64,000 nucleotides of DNA from Nicoliella spurrieriana (lineage in GTDB: Bacteria > Bacillota > Bacilli > Lactobacillales > Lactobacillaceae): positions 1 to 64,000 of the forward strand of contig NZ_CP093360.1 in the NCBI RefSeq assembly GCF_023380205.1. Direction: 5' to 3'. The position numbers were made by a program, and so were the translations under genes. The notes beneath the pieces were generated by a model. It did no database searches, was not told the DNA's origin, and was given only the letters and a program-made list of their open reading frames with translations. Shown piece after piece: positions 16,891 through 24,941 of the stretch. Each line of letters opens with the position of its first letter. Positions within the stretch are counted from its first letter, which is position 1.

Positions 16891-17739
16891 TTATTTAACG
16901 GATCCGTCATTTAACCCAGATTTAAAGAAATGTTGACCAATAAATAGGATTACCAGGGTTGGAATTACAACGATAATTGCACTAGCCATAATCATTCCCC
17001 AGTTATTAAACGTCTCGGTCGATTGCATTTGTCTTAATCCAGCTTGAACGGTTCTATATTTGTCGCTAAAGGTGGTCAACGTTGGCCATAAGTATTCATT
17101 CCAGCTAGATAAAAAGCTGTAAGCAGCCAGGGTTAATAGTGTAATTTTGGAGTATGGCAATGCTACGTGCCAGTAATATTGAAAATGTGATAATCCTTCA
17201 ATATCAGATTCTTCCTTTAAGTCCTTTGGCATTTGCAAAAAAGCTTGTCTTAACATGAAAGTTCCAAAGGCTGAAGTTAAAAATGGAATCACCATTACAG
17301 AATAAGTATTCAGGAGGTTCATGGATTTAACGGTCATGAAGTTAGGGATTACTTCAGCTTCAAATGGTAACATCATCGTCGCTAAAAATAAGTAGAAAAT
17401 AACGTTCCGGCCCTTAAACTTCAAAAAGACAAATGCATATGCTGCTAGCGAGCAGAAGAATACTTCACCAATCGTTCTTAAAATTGAAACTACAAAGCTG
17501 TTGAATAGGTATCCGAGTACTGGCGTTGTTTTAATTGCAGCCACATAGTTATCGATGGTCAATGATCCAGATAATGACCCCTTAGCGATGCTATTAGTTG
17601 GTAAAAAGCTGGTCCAAAGACCAAATAAAAATGGTCCCATTACGATTAACGCTAAAATAATTAATCCGCCATATTGCAGAATGCTGCTCACATTTATTTT
17701 TGATTTACTAGTGACCTGTGTATTTTTTGCAATGTCCAT
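16891..17739 (-). CDS. ugpE: ABC transporter permease UgpE
   Basis: This 282-residue MalG/UgpE-type permease has six membrane helices. The cytoplasmic EAA loop that docks on the ATPase is visible as EESDIEGLSHFQYYWHVALP. Its start overlaps the ugpA stop by one base (TAATG), suggesting translational coupling, and ugpB follows after 11 bases. It forms the membrane channel together with UgpA. Confidence 0.92.
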   Translation of the reverse strand: MDIAKNTQVTSKSKINVSSILQYGGLIILALIVMGPFLFGLWTSFLPTNSIAKGSLSGSLTIDNYVAAIKTTPVLGYLFNSFVVSILRTIGEVFFCSLAAYAFVFLKFKGRNVIFYLFLATMMLPFEAEVIPNFMTVKSMNLLNTYSVMVIPFLTSAFGTFMLRQAFLQMPKDLKEESDIEGLSHFQYYWHVALPYSKITLLTLAAYSFLSSWNEYLWPTLTTFSDKYRTVQAGLRQMQSTETFNNWGMIMASAIIVVIPTLVILFIGQHFFKSGLNDGSVK

Positions 17740-18683
17740 TAGTAATTCACCCGCTTTTCCAAAACTTTAAATTGAATGATGGTCATAATCGCAATAATAA
17801 TCGTTAAAATGATGGATTCAGTACTAGCTTGACTATAGTTCCCATTTAAAAACGCATCTTGATAAATTCGATAAACTAATAAATTAGTGGCGTTGTTCGG
17901 ACCTCCAGCAGTCATTAAATCAATGAGCCCAAAACTCTTGAAGGCCCCAATCAAAGTAACAATGCCGACAAAAAATAATGATGGTGAAATCATGGGAATC
18001 GTAATTTTAAACAATTGATACGGCTTGGATGCCCCCTCAATATTAGCTGCATCATATAGTGATTGAGGAACTGCTTGCAGCGCCCCAAATAACACTAAAA
18101 AGGTAAAGCCCAGGTTCATCCAAACCGTTGAAACAATCACGGTAATCATTGCTAAGTGGGGATCAGTCATCCAATTTAACTGTGGTAAATGCAATAATCC
18201 AGCCATTTGATTCAATAATCCACTAGTTGGATTGAAAACAAATAGGAAGAAAATGGCTGAAACGGACACCGAAACCCCCATCGTTGAGGAAAAGATGGTT
18301 CTAAAGAACTGAATGCCCCTTAATTTTTGGTTGGCAAAAACCGCTAATGCTAACCCCATCACGATTGTTAATACCATCACTCCAATCACGTAAACAAATG
18401 TGGATGCCAGACTTGATAAAAATGATCCTGATTTCAAAATTGAAATATAGTTATTCAGGCCCACAAAAACAGTGGTTTGCCCAAAATTATTAGTAAGAAA
18501 GAAACTCATATACAGGGTCTTTAACATCGGATAAAACACAAACACACTTAACAATAAAAGGGATGGTCCCAAAAATAAAATGGCATATAGGGTATCACTG
18601 TGGCGCTTTGATTTACCATGCGCATCCTCGGTGGTTAACACCTTAGAATCGTTTAATTGATTTTCCTCAAATGACTTAAGCAT
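17739..18683 (-). CDS. ugpA: ABC transporter permease UgpA
   Basis: This 314-residue MalF/UgpA-type permease has six helices after a cytoplasmic N-terminal stretch of about 30 residues. The EAA loop reads YDAANIEGASKPYQLFKITIP. The start overlaps the end of ugpC by 8 bases and the stop overlaps ugpE, so the three genes are tightly coupled. Partner of UgpE in the inner membrane channel for glycerol-3-phosphate or glycerophosphodiesters. Confidence 0.92.
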   Translation of the reverse strand: MLKSFEENQLNDSKVLTTEDAHGKSKRHSDTLYAILFLGPSLLLLSVFVFYPMLKTLYMSFFLTNNFGQTTVFVGLNNYISILKSGSFLSSLASTFVYVIGVMVLTIVMGLALAVFANQKLRGIQFFRTIFSSTMGVSVSVSAIFFLFVFNPTSGLLNQMAGLLHLPQLNWMTDPHLAMITVIVSTVWMNLGFTFLVLFGALQAVPQSLYDAANIEGASKPYQLFKITIPMISPSLFFVGIVTLIGAFKSFGLIDLMTAGGPNNATNLLVYRIYQDAFLNGNYSQASTESIILTIIIAIMTIIQFKVLEKRVNY

Positions 18684-19770
18684 TTACAAGGGCCCCCTTA
18701 TTCACGCTAACTAGACTACGGTCATCAGAATCGAAAATAAAGTATTCATCTGCACCTTCAATTTGAATAAATTGTTGCGGTCGGATATCCACCTGACCGT
18801 TTAACACAACTCTAATTTCTTGTTGATTGTTCAAAATAGCTTCGACCATTGTCCGATCACCTAATTGAGAAACGTTAACTACTTGAGCATTTCCATTATT
18901 AACATCACTTTTGATTTGGACTTGATTAGGGCGCACCCCAATTTTATAATTATGTCCATCAATCAACGAGCTATCGGTTTCCATAATGAAATCATCATTT
19001 ACTTTTAACCGCCCATTTTCAAACACCGCACTAATTAAATTAATTTGTGGAGTGCCAAAAAAAGATGCCACAAATTCATTTCTTGGATGTTGGTAAACCC
19101 CCAATGGAGTATCAATTTGTTGAACATGGTGATTGTTTAAAACCATTACATGATCTGCCATTGTCATTGCTTCTACTTGATCATGGGTAACATAAATAAC
19201 AGTTAACCCTAGTTTACGTTGTAACTCCTTAAGCTCAATTCTCATCTTAGCCCTTAGTTGAGCATCCAGATTGGATAATGGTTCATCCATTAAACAAATT
19301 TTTGATTCATTAGCAATTGCTCTTGCTAAGGCCACCCGTTGTCTTTGACCACCAGATAGATCCTTTGGCTTTCGATCCTTATAATCAGTTAAATTCACTA
19401 AGGCCAGTGCCCTTGTTACCCGCTCTTTAATCATTTCCTTAGGTTGTTTACGGGCTTTAAGGCCAAATGCAACGTTATCAAATACCGATAAAAATGGATA
19501 TAATGCATAACTTTGAAATACCATTGATAATTTACGTTCCTGTGGCGCTAAATCATTTGCCACATTTTCGTTTAAGTATAGTTTCCCTGAAGTAATTGGG
19601 ATAATTCCAGCAATCATTCTAAGGAGGGTACTCTTCCCACAACCAGATGGCCCGACAATTGCAAAAAATTCATTATCCTCAATGTGGGCTGAAACATTCT
19701 CTAATACCGGGGTATCGGAACCTTCATATTTTTTAACCAAATGCTTTAATTGAATTGACAATCTTCTCAC
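18676..19770 (-). CDS. ugpC: ABC transporter ATP-binding protein UgpC
   Basis: This 364-residue MalK/UgpC-type ATPase has Walker A GPSGCGKST, the Q loop, ABC signature LSGGQRQRVALARAIA, Walker B ICLMDEP and the switch histidine in YVTHDQVEAM. After residue about 240 comes the C-terminal regulatory OB-like domain with IGVRPNQV, typical for the MalK subfamily. It is the first gene of the operon and drives import through UgpA/UgpE. Such ATPases are sometimes shared between sugar transporters, but here it is encoded with its own permeases. Confidence 0.92.
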   Translation of the reverse strand: MRRLSIQLKHLVKKYEGSDTPVLENVSAHIEDNEFFAIVGPSGCGKSTLLRMIAGIIPITSGKLYLNENVANDLAPQERKLSMVFQSYALYPFLSVFDNVAFGLKARKQPKEMIKERVTRALALVNLTDYKDRKPKDLSGGQRQRVALARAIANESKICLMDEPLSNLDAQLRAKMRIELKELQRKLGLTVIYVTHDQVEAMTMADHVMVLNNHHVQQIDTPLGVYQHPRNEFVASFFGTPQINLISAVFENGRLKVNDDFIMETDSSLIDGHNYKIGVRPNQVQIKSDVNNGNAQVVNVSQLGDRTMVEAILNNQQEIRVVLNGQVDIRPQQFIQIEGADEYFIFDSDDRSLVSVNKGALVNA

Positions 19771-19848
19771 CTATCCTTATGGAATTAGAATTATTAGTCG
19801 CAAACTTTTCTTAACAATTTAAAGAATATCATTTGAATTTATTAAACC

Positions 19849-19928
19849 TGTAAAGCAAACGTATTTTTTATGTAAAAATAATTCCTTAAAAAGCCCATTT
19901 TAAAGCGATTATGTAAATTTAATGTAAA
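19849..19928 (-). promoter_or_regulatory. Candidate PHO box array upstream of ugpC
   Basis: On the minus strand TTTACA occurs at 19928-19923 and 19917-19912, exactly 11 bases apart, and again at 19876-19871 and 19854-19849, 22 bases apart. Direct TT(A/C/T)ACA repeats with an 11-base period are the binding sites of PhoP response regulators in Firmicutes. The position, 80-160 bases before ugpC, fits phosphate-starvation control of an organophosphate uptake operon. No clean -10 is assigned. Confidence 0.6.
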
Positions 19929-19944
19929 TTGAAATGCATCTATA

Positions 19945-19975
19945 TAAAAAATGCTTTGCATTAGCAAAGCATTTT
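19945..19975 (-). terminator. Terminator after thiW
   Basis: AAAATGCTTTGC and GCAAAGCATTTT form a 12-bp stem with loop of 4. On the minus strand it is followed by TTTTT, shortly after the thiW stop and before the ugp regulatory region. Confidence 0.85.
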
Positions 19976-19983
19976 AGGTATCA

Positions 19984-20496
19984 CTATTTAGTTAAAAAGT
20001 AGCGCTGGGCCCGTTTGAACTGATCAACTTGGGTTAACTTTAGTAATAGCAAATAAGCAATCACCGAACCAATAATAGCGCCTCCGAAGAAGCGTGGTGT
20101 AAAAACAAACCAAAATAGCTGACTATGCGTTCCGGTATATAAAACCATTACCGGATAGGATGCTAATGAACCAATTAACCCGGTTCCAATAATCTCACCA
20201 ATGATTGGCATCCACACCACGCTTTTTAACCGATACAATATTCCAGCAAGCAATGCACCGAATACCGCACCGGTAAACGCTAATGGGGGGATCCCTAATA
20301 ATAACATTCGCATTAAAGCACAAACGATTGCCATCACTACCGCATACGTGGGACCCATCAAAACCGCCGCAATTACGTTCATCACACTAGACATTGGGGC
20401 CATCCCCTCAATTCTAAAAATTGGTGATAATAAAAAATCTAGCGCAATCATAATTGCTAATATGACCACTCTTTGTACTTGTCCTTGCCTTCCCAT
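19984..20496 (-). CDS. thiW: Thiamine precursor ECF transporter S component ThiW
   Basis: The roughly 170-residue, five-to-six-helix membrane protein has the ThiW pattern (LAIMIALDFLLSPIFRIEGM, then MAPMSSVMNVIAAVLMGP and GALLAGILYRL). ThiW proteins are substrate-binding S components of energy-coupling factor transporters and are predicted to bring in a thiamine precursor such as hydroxyethylthiazole. The energising EcfA/EcfT module is not in the window. ATG 20496 is used because CTGGAGG is 7 bases upstream. A TPP riboswitch with terminator directly precedes the gene, so it should be shut when thiamine diphosphate is plentiful. Confidence 0.9.
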   Translation of the reverse strand: MGRQGQVQRVVILAIMIALDFLLSPIFRIEGMAPMSSVMNVIAAVLMGPTYAVVMAIVCALMRMLLLGIPPLAFTGAVFGALLAGILYRLKSVVWMPIIGEIIGTGLIGSLASYPVMVLYTGTHSQLFWFVFTPRFFGGAIIGSVIAYLLLLKLTQVDQFKRAQRYFLTK

Positions 20497-20544
20497 TTTA
20501 AAACCTCCAGTTACTATTAACGTAATAATAATGGGGGGCATAAA

Positions 20545-20578
20545 CTAAAAAATCTCCATCTAAAAAGACAGAGATTTA
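20545..20578 (-). terminator. Expression-platform terminator of the TPP riboswitch
   Basis: On the minus strand AAATCTC pairs with GAGATTT and runs into TTTTTT, between the TPP aptamer and the thiW ribosome binding site. It indicates control by premature termination. Confidence 0.8.
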
Positions 20579-20595
20579 AAATGTTGATTTTAAAA

Positions 20596-20668
20596 TTAAT
20601 CCCTACCGCCAGCATTACCTGGATCAGGTTAGTGGGTATCATCTCAGCCATTCAGCACCCCATTAATA
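20596..20668 (-). promoter_or_regulatory. TPP riboswitch aptamer (THI element)
   Basis: The minus strand shows the conserved TPP-binding core: GGCTGAGATGATACCC, then ACCTGATCCAGGTAATGCTGG and CGGTAGGGA, enclosed by a TTAAT/ATTAA P1 stem. It precedes thiW and its terminator hairpin. It senses thiamine diphosphate. Confidence 0.95.
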
Positions 20669-20730
20669 TTAGATTTAATTTTCAATGCTATTTAATGATA
20701 ACTGAACGGATAAGAATAGTCAAAATAGAA

Positions 20731-21360
20731 TTATCTCACAACATGATATTCGATTTGTCTTAACACCTCAGTCATGTCATCTGGATGATTAACGAAATCA
20801 TAGCGATTCCCATTAATTTTCATCTTTGGACTTTCACGATAGCTGTTATACCAACTTTGATACGCCCGCTGCAATCGTTTATAGTAATCTAGGCGCTTGG
20901 GATTATGATCGACCTGTTCAAACGCCCTTCCCCGTGCTTTAATGTGTTCCAATTGATGGTCAATATCAATGTCAATAAACACCAGTAAATCAGGTTTCTT
21001 TTTATAACTATCTTTGGGTCTTTCTTGCATCATGTTATTTAAAAGGCTCTCATAAACCTTTCGTTCGGTCTTATTAATATTGCCCAATTGATAGTTAACG
21101 TTAGTAAAGACCGCATCCTCATAAATAGATCGATCTAAAACGTTATTCGGATGCGCCTGTGCTTTTTGAATCAACTCCAAGCGTTTATTCAAAAGATAAA
21201 TTTGCAGTAAAAAGCAATATTGTTTAGGATTCTGGTAGAATTTTGGCAAAATGGGGTTGCTATCCACCGGCTCCAAAATTGCATTCGTTCCCAAATGTTC
21301 TGCTAACTTTGTCGCTAGTAACGTTTTACCAGCGCCAATTGTTCCAGCCATCGTAATCAT
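20731..21360 (-). CDS. Deoxynucleoside kinase (dAdo/dGuo kinase family)
   Basis: The 209-residue kinase carries the Walker A loop GTIGAGKT (residues 6-13), EPVDSNP (substrate contact), the DRSIYEDAVF motif and a C-terminal lid with arginines (ARGRAFEQ). It phosphorylates deoxynucleosides in the salvage pathway for DNA precursors. In lactobacilli such enzymes act mainly on deoxyadenosine, deoxyguanosine or deoxycytidine; the substrate cannot be told here. It follows the 104-residue hypothetical gene at short distance and may share a transcript. Confidence 0.88.
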   Translation of the reverse strand: MITMAGTIGAGKTLLATKLAEHLGTNAILEPVDSNPILPKFYQNPKQYCFLLQIYLLNKRLELIQKAQAHPNNVLDRSIYEDAVFTNVNYQLGNINKTERKVYESLLNNMMQERPKDSYKKKPDLLVFIDIDIDHQLEHIKARGRAFEQVDHNPKRLDYYKRLQRAYQSWYNSYRESPKMKINGNRYDFVNHPDDMTEVLRQIEYHVVR

Positions 21361-21385
21361 TTTACATCCCTCCCCATTCTAAAAA

Positions 21386-21700
21386 TTAATGAAAAGAACC
21401 ATTCAAAAAGCGTTTATCATTATCCGAAAATTGTCTAAAGTCAATCGGCAGCTGACAATTATGATTTAAGGCTTTTAAAATTAACCCCAGGTTCATTAAA
21501 TCATAATCGTCAATTTCATGAAGTGGCACTAACCTCGTTAAAGTTAGCTTTCGACTAATCTCAATATAAAAATTGTAACAATGATCATAAACATCATTAA
21601 CCACAATTAATCGATAACGCGTATTTGGAATGCGCTTAAACCAAGGGGTTAAGCGTTTAAAAATTAAGTTTGCATGCTGTGTTACTTCCTGTGCATCCAT
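21386..21700 (-). CDS. Hypothetical protein
   Basis: I do not recognise this 104-residue soluble protein. It is basic at the N-terminus (FKRLTPWFKRIPNTRYR) and has a central strand pattern YRLIVVNDVYDHCYNFYIEIS. No signal or membrane segment. It lies between the M20 deacylase and the deoxynucleoside kinase on the same strand, 25 bases before the kinase, and is probably co-transcribed with it. Nothing in the sequence shows a function. Confidence 0.6.
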   Translation of the reverse strand: MDAQEVTQHANLIFKRLTPWFKRIPNTRYRLIVVNDVYDHCYNFYIEISRKLTLTRLVPLHEIDDYDLMNLGLILKALNHNCQLPIDFRQFSDNDKRFLNGSFH

Positions 21701-21730
21701 ATGCTAATCAAATCACAGTCCCTTTAACCA

Positions 21731-22975
21731 TTATTTTAAGTAATTAACGGCAATATCGAAGTATAGTTTTATAAATCGATAGTAAGAATCCAAATCAATC
21801 CATTCATTGGCCTGGTGAGCGGTATTATTACCAGGTCCCAGAACTACTAATTCTAAATTAGGATTCGCCTTTTTGTATTGTGATCCATCAGTTCCCATTG
21901 AAATTTGCATTAATGGTAAATCCAATGGTTCATGTAAATCATGCATCGCTTGTTTGCGAGCTACATTTACAATTGTAGAATTGGCCCCGCTTTTCACCGG
22001 ATCACCACTAAATTCAACCGTTAGCTTTAATTGAAATCCTGGCTTTTGATTAAACTGAGCAATCAAATGCTTTAGCTGATCCACGATATTATCATTCGGT
22101 AATTGTGGAATCGTTCTAACCATTACCTCCTGGTAAGCATAATCAGGAATACTATTCACCTGTTTACCACCTACGAAGATATCAGGGGTATAAATCGTTG
22201 GTCCTAATTCTGGGTCGGTTTCAGTAAAGCCATTAAATAATTGGTGCTCAGCTACCCGATATTCAAACAACTTATCAATTGCACTAATTCCGAGCTTGGG
22301 GGTAGAACTATGCGCAGCCCGTCCAAACGCCTCGATCTTATAGATCAACGCTCCCTTATGTGCGTTTACAATAAAATGTTGATTTTTTAAATCAGAATTT
22401 GCAGCTGTCGTTACATTCTCAGCATCCGTATTATTGCCACCACTATTAAAATATGCATTAATATCCTTGGTTTGGACCCCGGTTGGTTCACCCACAATCA
22501 TTGAATCTAAATCATCCACAAATCCACGGCTACTTAATAAATGGGCACCTCCCTGGGTCAGTTCCTCTGAAATCGTTGCGATGAACCGTAACGTCCCGTT
22601 TAGCTTCAGATTGGATTCAGCAAGCTCGATTATTGCAATCACTTGAGCTGCTAACCCACTTTTCATGTCAGTTGCCCCACGACCGTAAAGATTACCATCC
22701 TTAACGGTGGCGTAAAAGGGTGGTGTTTGCCAGTCATCATTGTTCCCCTGATGAACCGTATCTTCATGCCCAGCAAATGCTAATTTAGGATGGGCGCCAT
22801 TGCCAATTTCAGCAATTAGATTCATCCGTCCTGGAAATTGATTAACAATTTTACTTTCAATTCCATGCTTAGCAAATAACTGCTTTAAATAGTAAGCAAC
22901 TGCTCCCTCATTATCAGCCACGGTGTTAATATTGACCAAATCTTCAAAAATTGATAATTGTTCTTTTTTATCCAC
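21731..22975 (-). CDS. M20 family ArgE/DapE-type deacylase
   Basis: This 414-residue metallohydrolase belongs to the ArgE/DapE/CPG2 group. Metal and catalytic positions are visible: GHEDTVHQGN (first His with the Asp two residues on), GRGATDMKSG (bridging Asp), TISEELTQGGAH (catalytic Glu), GEPTG and the last His in NNTAHQANEW. It removes an acyl or amino acid group from N-acyl amino acids or succinyl-diaminopimelate; the precise substrate is unresolved in lactobacilli. The dimerisation domain spans about residues 190-310. It is the first gene of its transcriptional group. Confidence 0.88.
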   Translation of the reverse strand: MDKKEQLSIFEDLVNINTVADNEGAVAYYLKQLFAKHGIESKIVNQFPGRMNLIAEIGNGAHPKLAFAGHEDTVHQGNNDDWQTPPFYATVKDGNLYGRGATDMKSGLAAQVIAIIELAESNLKLNGTLRFIATISEELTQGGAHLLSSRGFVDDLDSMIVGEPTGVQTKDINAYFNSGGNNTDAENVTTAANSDLKNQHFIVNAHKGALIYKIEAFGRAAHSSTPKLGISAIDKLFEYRVAEHQLFNGFTETDPELGPTIYTPDIFVGGKQVNSIPDYAYQEVMVRTIPQLPNDNIVDQLKHLIAQFNQKPGFQLKLTVEFSGDPVKSGANSTIVNVARKQAMHDLHEPLDLPLMQISMGTDGSQYKKANPNLELVVLGPGNNTAHQANEWIDLDSYYRFIKLYFDIAVNYLK

Positions 22976-23093
22976 TTTAATCCACCCCGAAAATTAAATG
23001 ATCACCATTCATAACTAGATTTAAAATGAATCCATTTTAATTAGTTAGCTAATATTTTATTACTGTAAGAATAAATGTCAATTCTAGTGCATC

Positions 23094-23127
23094 AAAAAAG
23101 GGTGCTAACACAATCGTTAGCACCCTT
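23094..23127 (-). terminator. Terminator between the MFS gene and the M20 gene
   Basis: On the minus strand AAGGGTGCTAAC pairs with GTTAGCACCCTT, loop of 6, followed by TTTT. It lies downstream of both the MFS stop and the PHO-box-like repeats at 23167-23194, so it would also meet any transcript starting there. Confidence 0.85.
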
Positions 23128-23151
23128 GGGGATTAAGTTAAATCAATTATT

Positions 23152-23194
23152 AGTATACAAAAGGAATGTAAATTTAATGTAAATAAATCGTAAA
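23152..23194 (-). promoter_or_regulatory. Orphan PHO-box-like repeat array with TATACT
   Basis: Three hexamers with an exact 11-base period (plus strand TGTAAA at 23167 and 23178, CGTAAA at 23189) read TTTACA/TTTACG on the minus strand. A TATACT lies at 23157-23152. The 19-base core ATGTAAATTTAATGTAAAT is identical to the one before ugpC. A transcript from here would run straight into the terminator at 23094-23127. Confidence 0.5.
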
Positions 23195-23234
23195 AAAAAC
23201 ATTATTAAGTTAACAATTAGAATCTCAATTAGCA

Positions 23235-24425
23235 TTAATGGTTAATTTTAGTTCGTTTGACTAACAAAAAATTACAACTAGCAATAATTGCCGTTGCAAT
23301 AAACACACCCCGATAACCGCCAAATAAGACTACGCTCGAACCAATCATCGGCCCCGAAACGTTTCCAGCAGCTTGAAAACTTTGATTCCAACTAAACACT
23401 TGGCTAATGCGATCCCTTGGACTATTTTTAGCTAACATTGCCTGTACCATTGGTAACAACGCGGCATCTGATATCCCCACCATCAACCGACAAATCGCCA
23501 ATTCCCAAACATTCTGGGTCAAAGCAGTTGCAAAAAATACGAACGTAGCGAATAAAAGCCCAAAGGAAAGGACCTTAGTCGCACCAATTCGATCACCCAG
23601 ACGGCCGAAAAGTGGTGCGACTACGATCATCGAAATTCCATTAATGGATTGAATCACCCCAGCGATCAAAGCAACCGAAGTGGAGTTAGGCATCAATTGT
23701 TTAACATACAAGCTTAAAATTGGTGAGATAGAATTATTAGTAGCCTGCACACAAAGCGTGGTCAAAAACATCGCAATAATAATCTTGGAATTAGGAATTC
23801 CTTGTAAGAAATGGGGATGCTTTGCACCCTTTTGTTTAGCAACTGGTTTGAAGTGTTCATGAACCAAGAATAAACTTAATAAAAATGCTGCAAGCATTGC
23901 TACTCCAGTCACTAAAAATGTAAATCGGTACCCAAAGCTGGTGGCGATCACTCCACCCACTAGGGGCCCCACCAACGTTCCTGAAACATTGCCAGTTGCA
24001 ATCTTTCCAGAAGCTTGCCCAATATGCTCAGATGGCGTTTCAGCAGCTACTAACGCAATTGCATTGCTAATAAAGCCAGCAAAAACCCCTTGTAACAATC
24101 GTAAACCAATTAGTTGGTAGGCATTAGTAACTAGACTCATTGAGCCAATTACCACTGCCATTCCTAAAGAGGCCCGCAGCAGCATCGGTTTTCTACCATA
24201 CCGATCAGCAAGAATTCCCCATAATGGTGAGACTACCATTTTAACAATGAACGGAGCTGCAAATGCCGTTCCACTAAGCAACGATGTTTGTTCATTGCTA
24301 TAGTCACCTAGTTGACCAATGAATAGGGCAATAAAGGGGCTAATTGAACTAAATCCGATTCCAGCGATAAAATTCCCAAACCATAGCACGTTTAAATTTC
24401 TTCGCCAGTACTCGACTTTTCCCAT
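23235..24425 (-). CDS. MFS drug efflux transporter (12-helix, PmrA-like)
   Basis: This 396-residue major facilitator of the DHA1 type has helix 1 NLNVLWFGNFIAGIGFSSIS, the loop 2-3 motif GILADRYGRKPML and LRLLQGVFAGF in helix 4, followed by GTLVGPLVGGVI as the antiporter motif C. The second half repeats the motif as GRLGDRIGATKVL. It resembles PmrA-type multidrug exporters of streptococci. Substrate specificity is not readable. A hairpin after the 98-residue gene upstream separates it from that gene, so it is likely transcribed alone. Confidence 0.88.
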   Translation of the reverse strand: MGKVEYWRRNLNVLWFGNFIAGIGFSSISPFIALFIGQLGDYSNEQTSLLSGTAFAAPFIVKMVVSPLWGILADRYGRKPMLLRASLGMAVVIGSMSLVTNAYQLIGLRLLQGVFAGFISNAIALVAAETPSEHIGQASGKIATGNVSGTLVGPLVGGVIATSFGYRFTFLVTGVAMLAAFLLSLFLVHEHFKPVAKQKGAKHPHFLQGIPNSKIIIAMFLTTLCVQATNNSISPILSLYVKQLMPNSTSVALIAGVIQSINGISMIVVAPLFGRLGDRIGATKVLSFGLLFATFVFFATALTQNVWELAICRLMVGISDAALLPMVQAMLAKNSPRDRISQVFSWNQSFQAAGNVSGPMIGSSVVLFGGYRGVFIATAIIASCNFLLVKRTKINH

Positions 24426-24484
24426 TATTAAATCCAGCTTTCTAAATAAGTAATAGCAACTATTATAGCATAACTATTTAGAAA

Positions 24485-24515
24485 CAAAAAAACCAATCAA
24501 AGTCCGATTGGTTTT
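24485..24515 (-). terminator. Terminator after the 98-residue hypothetical gene
   Basis: AAAACCAATC pairs with GATTGGTTTT around a 7-base loop; on the minus strand a run of T follows. It starts a few bases after the stop at 24522. Confidence 0.85.
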
Positions 24516-24521
24516 TAAAAA

Positions 24522-24818
24522 TTAGTTATTATGAACTAACCGCATATTATTAACATCCTCACGATCGTTTGGATCGGTATCAGCAAACATGACGACTAAC
24601 TGAACAATTGCCATGTATTCGCTAATGTCATTACTGAGTTTTTCAATAATTGTAAACTTATTCCGTGTGTTCATGTTAATGGTAAGTAACGTGTGTGCTT
24701 TTTTATTAATAATTCCTGATTTAGTATTAATAATCAAGAAGTTGTTTTTAGTTATCTTGAATGTAATTGGGGTTTCAATCATTTTCATAATGTGTGATTT
24801 AAAGTCTTTTAATTTCAT
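24522..24818 (-). CDS. Hypothetical small basic protein
   Basis: I do not recognise this 98-residue protein. The first half is rich in Lys, Ile and Asn with alternating strand-like stretches (FKITKNNFLIINTKSGII), and the end is polar (DTDPNDREDVNN). No signal peptide or membrane segment is convincing. It has a ribosome binding site-like AGAAGGG upstream of ATG and its own terminator, which supports a real gene. The neighbours on both sides encode membrane proteins, but no link is visible. Confidence 0.55.
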   Translation of the reverse strand: MKLKDFKSHIMKMIETPITFKITKNNFLIINTKSGIINKKAHTLLTINMNTRNKFTIIEKLSNDISEYMAIVQLVVMFADTDPNDREDVNNMRLVHNN

Positions 24819-24941
24819 AATCGGTCCCAGCCCTTCTGTTTTGTGATTTGTGACTTATGTTTAAAATACAATTCACTTATTTAAAATATGGCTCACTTTT
24901 TTCATATATTCATATTACATAATTTTTCAGTTTTAATCAAT

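Noticed and set aside
19771-19900. CcpA cre site before ugpC
   Set aside because: No match to TGNAARCG-N4-CA was seen; the TGTAAAGC stretch belongs to the PHO-box-like repeats.
20201-20548. Plus-strand ORF opposite thiW
   Set aside because: It is a shadow of the thiW coding frame without ribosome binding site or family resemblance.
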